A stretch of DNA of 60,245 nt from NCBI GenBank assembly GCA_016903695.1, contig JADQBB010000027.1, positions 1-60,245 on the forward strand. The letters are read 5' to 3'. The DNA comes from Chlorogloea purpurea SAG 13.99 (GTDB taxonomy: Bacteria > Cyanobacteriota > Cyanobacteriia > Cyanobacteriales > Microcystaceae). The notes beneath the pieces were generated by a model. It had not been told where the DNA came from, did no database searches, and saw only the letters and a list, made by a program, of their open reading frames with translations. Position 1 is the first letter of the stretch; every line of letters starts with the position of its first letter. Both the position numbers and the translations under genes were made by a program. Below, one piece after another: positions 56,633 through 60,245 of the stretch.

Positions 56633-56779
56633 AGACAGCTTAAAACATCCGCTTTAAATACATTATTTAATACTTGCCCGATACTGTATGTAATTTGAAT
56701 CTACCAGACCTATGATCTAGATCAACGTCAACTAGTGTGCGTAAATATATTAACAGGCATAATTTTATAGCAAGCGATC

Positions 56780-57949
56780 GTGAAAAAAATCTCTATTCTC
56801 GGTTCTACTGGTTCCATCGGCACACAAACTTTAGATATAGTCACGAGTCATCCCGATAATTTTCAAGTCGTGGGATTAGCCACGGGCACTAATATTACTT
56901 TACTAGCCCGACAAATAGCTCAATTCAAGCCAGAAATCGTGGCTATTTGCGATGAAACCAAGGTAAATGATTTAAAAAGCCTACTTACAGGGATAGAGCA
57001 TCAACCCATAATTCTCGCTGGAGAAGAGGGAATTATCGAAGTGGCCCGCTACGGGGACTCGGAAAGCGTCGTCACCGGCATCGTCGGTTGTGCGGGATTG
57101 TTACCCACTATCGCAGCCATCAAAGCGGGTAAGGACATCGCCCTAGCTAATAAAGAAACTCTCATCGCCGGTGGCCCCGTGGTTTTACCTTTAGTGCAAA
57201 AACACGGCGTGAAATTACTGCCCGCCGATTCTGAACATTCGGCTATTTTTCAATGTCTCCAGGGTGTGCCTTCTAATGGTTTGCGTCGGATTATCCTCAC
57301 TGCTTCTGGCGGGTCTTTCCGGGATTTACCGGTGGAGAAGTTAAATACCGTGACGGTTGCCGACGCGTTAAAACACCCTAATTGGTCGATGGGGAAAAAG
57401 ATCACGATCGACTCGGCTACCCTGATGAATAAGGGTTTAGAAGTCATTGAAGCCCATTATTTATTCGGTCTGGATTACGATCGCATCGACATCGTGATCC
57501 ACCCCCAAAGTATCATTCATTCTTTGATAGAGTTAGAAGATACTTCTGTCCTAGCTCAATTAGGTTGGCCCGATATGCGCTTACCTTTACTATACGCTTT
57601 ATCATGGCCCGATCGTATTCATACCGATTGGCCCTCTCTAGATTTAGTTAAAGCCGGTGATCTAACCTTTAGAGAACCGGATCACCATAAGTACCCCTGT
57701 ATGGGTTTGGCTTACAGCGCCGGTATTGCCGGGGGTGCGATGCCCGCTGTGTTGAACGCAGCTAACGAGGAAGCGGTGGCCTTATTTTTGAGCGAGAAAA
57801 TCGGCTTTTTAGATATTCCCCGCCTGATTGAAATCACCTGCGATCGTTTTTCGAGTCACAATACTTCCACCCCTACTTTAGAGGATATTATCGAAGCCGA
57901 TCGATGGGCGAGGGAAGAAGTGAGAAATCAAATGTTACTGGCCCGATAG
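56780..57949 (+). CDS. dxr: 1-deoxy-D-xylulose 5-phosphate reductoisomerase
   Basis: 389 residues, GTG start. DXR makes methylerythritol 4-phosphate with NADPH, the first committed step of the MEP isoprenoid pathway that feeds carotenoids, phytol and quinones. Motifs: NADPH site [28 protein letters not shown], metal/substrate site [33 protein letters not shown] and the C-terminal [12 protein letters not shown]. Length is normal. Gene stands alone, upstream of a group II intron. Confidence 0.97.
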   Translation: MKKISILGSTGSIGTQTLDIVTSHPDNFQVVGLATGTNITLLARQIAQFKPEIVAICDETKVNDLKSLLTGIEHQPIILAGEEGIIEVARYGDSESVVTGIVGCAGLLPTIAAIKAGKDIALANKETLIAGGPVVLPLVQKHGVKLLPADSEHSAIFQCLQGVPSNGLRRIILTASGGSFRDLPVEKLNTVTVADALKHPNWSMGKKITIDSATLMNKGLEVIEAHYLFGLDYDRIDIVIHPQSIIHSLIELEDTSVLAQLGWPDMRLPLLYALSWPDRIHTDWPSLDLVKAGDLTFREPDHHKYPCMGLAYSAGIAGGAMPAVLNAANEEAVALFLSEKIGFLDIPRLIEITCDRFSSHNTSTPTLEDIIEADRWAREEVRNQMLLAR

Positions 57950-58004
57950 AGCAGTGAGGATAAATATTAATAATATATTCTCGTTTTATCTAGAATGTCG
58001 GGTG

Positions 58005-58082
58005 ATTAGGGGTCGAGAAAGGAGTCACCTCCTTCCCCTCCCAGTCCGAACCGTGCATGATACTTTCGTAATCACATGGCTC
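58005..58082 (-). ncRNA. Domain V/VI of the outer group II intron
   Basis: Domain V is recognisable as GAGCC paired to GGTTC with an apical GAAA, and domain VI as GGGG-AAGGAG-GTGA-CTCCTT...CCCC with an unpaired A before the final CCCCTAAT. The exact 3' splice site (about 58005) is approximate. Confidence 0.65.
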
Positions 58083-58098
58083 TCGGTAATCAGTCCCT

Positions 58099-59141
58099 TT
58101 ACATGGGTACTACCATTACATCGTTACTACCATCATTACTTGTTTTAGTATCATGGCAGTGTCGATGAAGAAGTTGTAGATTTTTATATTCATCCTTACC
58201 GCCTTTTGACTTAGGGATGATGTGGTCTATTTCTACAATATCTTCAGGACTAAAGTGTTGGTTACAGAGGTTACATTTACCTTTTTGTTTCTTGATTAGT
58301 ATTGCTACTCTTGTTGGTGTTTCTGGGTAACTTCCTCTTCTCTTGCTCCAATATGTCTATTCACCATCATAGGGTGAGGCTTCTGGTCTAACTAAGGTAT
58401 GACGAATGATAGGAGTATCTGAATGTTTCATCAGAACAAATCCTCCATCTTCATGGGTTTGGAATGTCCAAGTTCCATGTCTACCATTAGAAAAGTATTT
58501 ACTTAACTTTTGATAATTCGCTTTACCTGTTCTGCTTGCTGTCCATGCTCTTAGTAGTTTCCACAAGTGAGCATCTTCTGACGAAAATATCTCTTTGCTA
58601 ACTACCGTACTGTAGTAATTACACCATCCACATATAATAGGGTTTAATCTACTTATAAGTGCTACTTGAGGTGCTGTTTTATGATCTTTAATGATCTGTT
58701 TAACCACCTGATGGTGAGCTTTGACCGCTTTTTCACTAGCTTTAATTATTGTTTTGAATCCTAATATCTCTGAGTTTCGACCACCAGTTCTACCTGATTG
58801 GTGTTTACCTACGGGGTATGACCTAATCTTGAATCCAAGAAAATCAAACCCTGGCTTAGACGGATTTCCATCGATGTATATCTCATTGAGAGTATGACAT
58901 ATTCTGGTTTTTTCTGGTCTGAGTGTTAACCCAACCTTATCTAGCCATTGTGAAATAAGTGTCTTGCATTGTAAGATGACTTCGAGTTCTTTGTGAAAAA
59001 CGACAAAGTCATCGGCATATCTGATGATTTTGGGACGGTATCCATTGATTGTTACCTTGTTCTTTGTTTTAGACTTCGGAAACCTCTGTGTTATTTCCCT
59101 TATCATTCCATGCAATCCTATGTTAGCTAATAGTGGACTTA
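58099..59141 (-). pseudogene. RT-maturase-HNH gene of the outer intron, interrupted and with in-frame TAG
   Basis: The frame resumes at the RT motif LSPLLANIGLHGM and continues through RYADDFVVFHKEL (catalytic YADD), the thumb/X domain (HLWKLLRAWTASRTGKANY) to SPYDGE, where TAG (58357-58359) ends it. Beyond the TAG the same frame continues for 85 codons with an HNH endonuclease domain (CNLCNQHFSPEDIVEIDHII, KNLQLLHRHCHD), stopping at TAA 58099-58101. The stop thus separates the HNH part from the RT. The 5' half of the ORF is displaced by the inner intron. Unless that intron splices and the TAG is suppressed, no full protein can be made. Confidence 0.8.
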
Positions 59142-59239
59142 ATGGAGTAGGGACAAAGCGCACCTTTATATCTTTCAATATATGTGTTTCTTCATCCCTC
59201 TCCCCAAACCGAACGTGACAATTTCTCGTCATTCGGCTT
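59142..59239 (-). ncRNA. Domain V and VI of the inner group II intron
   Basis: Domain V folds as AAGCCGAA/TTCGGTTT and TGAC/GTCA with the conserved two-base CG bulge and a small apical loop. Domain VI follows as GGAG-AGGGA...TCCC-TA-CTCC with the branch-point A unpaired. It starts right after the ORF stop at 59244, the normal arrangement. Confidence 0.8.
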
Positions 59240-59243
59240 TCCA

Positions 59244-60245
59244 TCATTGTTGCTTTCTGCGACCGAAAGACGAGGTTAATGCGTGACATTTTCGGCAAAG
59301 TAATTGAAGATTTTCAGGTTCAGATTTTCCTCGTAATTTTCGGGGAATTATGTGGTGCAAATCAAGATTTTCTGTACATCCACATTCAGAACACTTAGCT
59401 CCTCTTTCTGCCTTTATTATTTCTTTTAATTCACGCCAACCAGAATTTTGAGCCTGTCCTTTCCACACCTGTGAAGGGATAGGAATTTCTAACGGTATCA
59501 CTCCTGTGAGCCATTCCCCCTGTAAATAAGGGTTTTCGGGTTTTCGAGAACGGTACTTAGTTAGCGATAGGTCACTCATGCGGTATAGGAACAGAAGTTT
59601 CTCCCCATTTCGGATTCCCAAGTTGTTCCTCCGACCTTTTTCACGCATTTTATACATCTTCATGATGCGGCGGGCGGTTGACTTATGACGTTTAACAAGC
59701 CATTTGAAAAGCCGTTGATTGACCCAAAAATCTAGGTCTCGTGCTATCTTCTTGGCGTTACTATGACGGTAATAGTTAATCCATCCCCTTAATACTGCGT
59801 TTAGTGCCGAGAATTTTAGGAGTGGTGAGTCTTGAAAATACTTCCGTTTTGTCATCTGTTTGATTTTCAGCATTAACTTCTTGACATTTTCGGGTGCTGG
59901 TGTGACCAACATTTTCGGTCGGTCGTGTCCGCTGACATAGCGTTGTATGTGAAAACCCAGAAAGTTAAAACCTTGATTGACATGGGTTACGTGTGTTTTT
60001 TCGCTATTGAGTTCGAGCTTCAGTTCTTCCTTTAAGAAGGTTCCGAATTCTTCTTTTAATCTCAGAGCTTCCGCTTTTCCTCCGTTGGTTAAAATGAGCC
60101 AATCGTCGGCATAGCGTATTAATGCACAGTTTCCCTGTTTAGAAGTGCGGCGACGTTCCTTTTCTTTACGGTTGAGATTGCCATATTTATTCCACCAGTA
60201 TAGGTCTAGCTGGTGTAAATAAATATTTGCCAATAAAGGGCTGCA
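59244..60245 (-). CDS. Group II intron RT/maturase with HNH endonuclease domain (partial)
   Basis: The frame is open from the window edge (SPLLANIYLHQLD, RT motif region 4) to TGA at 59244, 333 residues visible. Motifs: CALIRYADDWLIL with catalytic YADD, LELNSEKTHVTHVNQGFNFL, maturase X domain (LNAVLRGWINYYRHSNAKK), and C-terminal HNH (CSECGCTENLDLHHIIPRKL, ENLQLLCRKCHAL). It promotes splicing of its intron and retrohoming into DNA. The visible part is intact, unlike the outer copy. The N-terminal RT motifs are beyond the window. Related to, but clearly diverged from, the outer intron protein. Confidence 0.88.
   Translation of the reverse strand, partial: CSPLLANIYLHQLDLYWWNKYGNLNRKEKERRRTSKQGNCALIRYADDWLILTNGGKAEALRLKEEFGTFLKEELKLELNSEKTHVTHVNQGFNFLGFHIQRYVSGHDRPKMLVTPAPENVKKLMLKIKQMTKRKYFQDSPLLKFSALNAVLRGWINYYRHSNAKKIARDLDFWVNQRLFKWLVKRHKSTARRIMKMYKMREKGRRNNLGIRNGEKLLFLYRMSDLSLTKYRSRKPENPYLQGEWLTGVIPLEIPIPSQVWKGQAQNSGWRELKEIIKAERGAKCSECGCTENLDLHHIIPRKLRGKSEPENLQLLCRKCHALTSSFGRRKQQ

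Larger units (their letters stand above)
58005..59141 (-). mobile_element. Outer group II intron, 3' part, interrupted by a second intron
   Basis: The minus strand carries the 3' half of a bacterial group II intron: an RT/maturase/HNH ORF remnant, then domain V-like sequence (58048-58082, GAGCC...GGTTC around a GAAA loop) and a domain VI hairpin ending near 58005. At 59141/59142 its ORF is cut by a second complete-looking intron 3' end. Its 5' half must lie beyond the window, on the other side of the inner intron. Confidence 0.8.
59142..60245 (-). mobile_element. Inner group II intron nested in the outer intron's RT gene (partial, runs off window)
   Basis: The 3' end is well defined: domain V at 59206-59239 and a domain VI stem whose last bases are CTACTCCAT (59150-59142), with an unpaired A at the usual place before the AU end. 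The flanking exon begins TAAGTCCAC, within the codon for Leu of the outer RT motif LSPLLAN. The 5' end is outside the window. Confidence 0.82.

Noticed and set aside
1..60245. CRISPR array, tRNA or rRNA genes
   Set aside because: No regularly spaced repeats and no tRNA/rRNA-like sequences were seen on reading both strands; a tRNAscan/CRISPRCasFinder run would settle it.

Overview
This is cyanobacterial chromosome. The HIP1 octamer GCGATCGC recurs (for example at 4341, 8333, 8933, 12283 and 17055). The gene families are also cyanobacterial: a cyanoexosortase A pair, CcsA/Ycf5, an SLH-domain porin of the OprB type, BgtA/BgtB and NatA/NatD-like amino acid transporters, paralogous FtsH proteases, ClpB, a Psb35-like small membrane protein and HPPD. 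I cannot assign a genus. I see no tRNA, rRNA or CRISPR array, and no gene-free stretch longer than 300 bases once all features are placed.

Left part (1-33.5 kb): mostly ordinary chromosome. After a transposase tail come the cyanoexosortase pair, mfd, two glycosyltransferases (one fused to a serine-acetyltransferase-like domain), an amino acid ABC pair, ftsH, ccsA, a porin, the bgtB/bgtA pair, a MASE1 histidine kinase, a methyltransferase and a HupE/UreJ protein. Next is a two-gene unit of a cyclase-like receptor and a cyclic-nucleotide-domain MscS channel, then alkA-type glycosylase, aldo/keto reductase, a Psb35-like protein, a glycosyltransferase, clpB and a second ftsH.

Defence island (33.6-46.0 kb, all on the minus strand): a DUF3883 SNF2-type helicase, a DUF1156 DPPY adenine methylase and a DUF499 ATPase form a helicase-methylase-ATPase locus. 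This matches, as I recall, the candidate defence type called Hma. Two DUF433/PIN-like toxin-antitoxin-type modules sit between helicase and methylase, each preceded by a nearly identical ~82-bp leader. A third RHH/PIN pair follows the ATPase, and its toxin is broken by a 143-bp MITE with an 8-bp target duplication. The ATPase carries an N-terminal Swt1-like HEPN domain with an intact Rx4H RNase motif. The methylase has an AT-rich core (about 32% GC against about 56%), which suggests allelic recombination.

Right part (46.1-58 kb): a GldA/GldF/GldG-like ABC export cluster, an SDR, HPPD, a Uma2 nuclease and a small membrane protein. Then come a three-gene operon (substrate-binding/VWA lipoprotein, coiled-coil membrane protein, second substrate-binding protein), a HicAB pair and dxr.

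Right end (58.0-60.2 kb): a nested pair of group II introns (twintron). An inner intron with an RT-maturase-HNH ORF is inserted in the SPLLAN motif of the outer intron's RT gene. The outer ORF is also broken by an in-frame TAG before its HNH domain.

The features that most deserve follow-up are the HEPN-bearing Hma-like island with its leader repeats and MITE, the cyclase/MscS pair with parallel loss of ligand-handling residues, the substrate-binding/VWA trio and the twintron.
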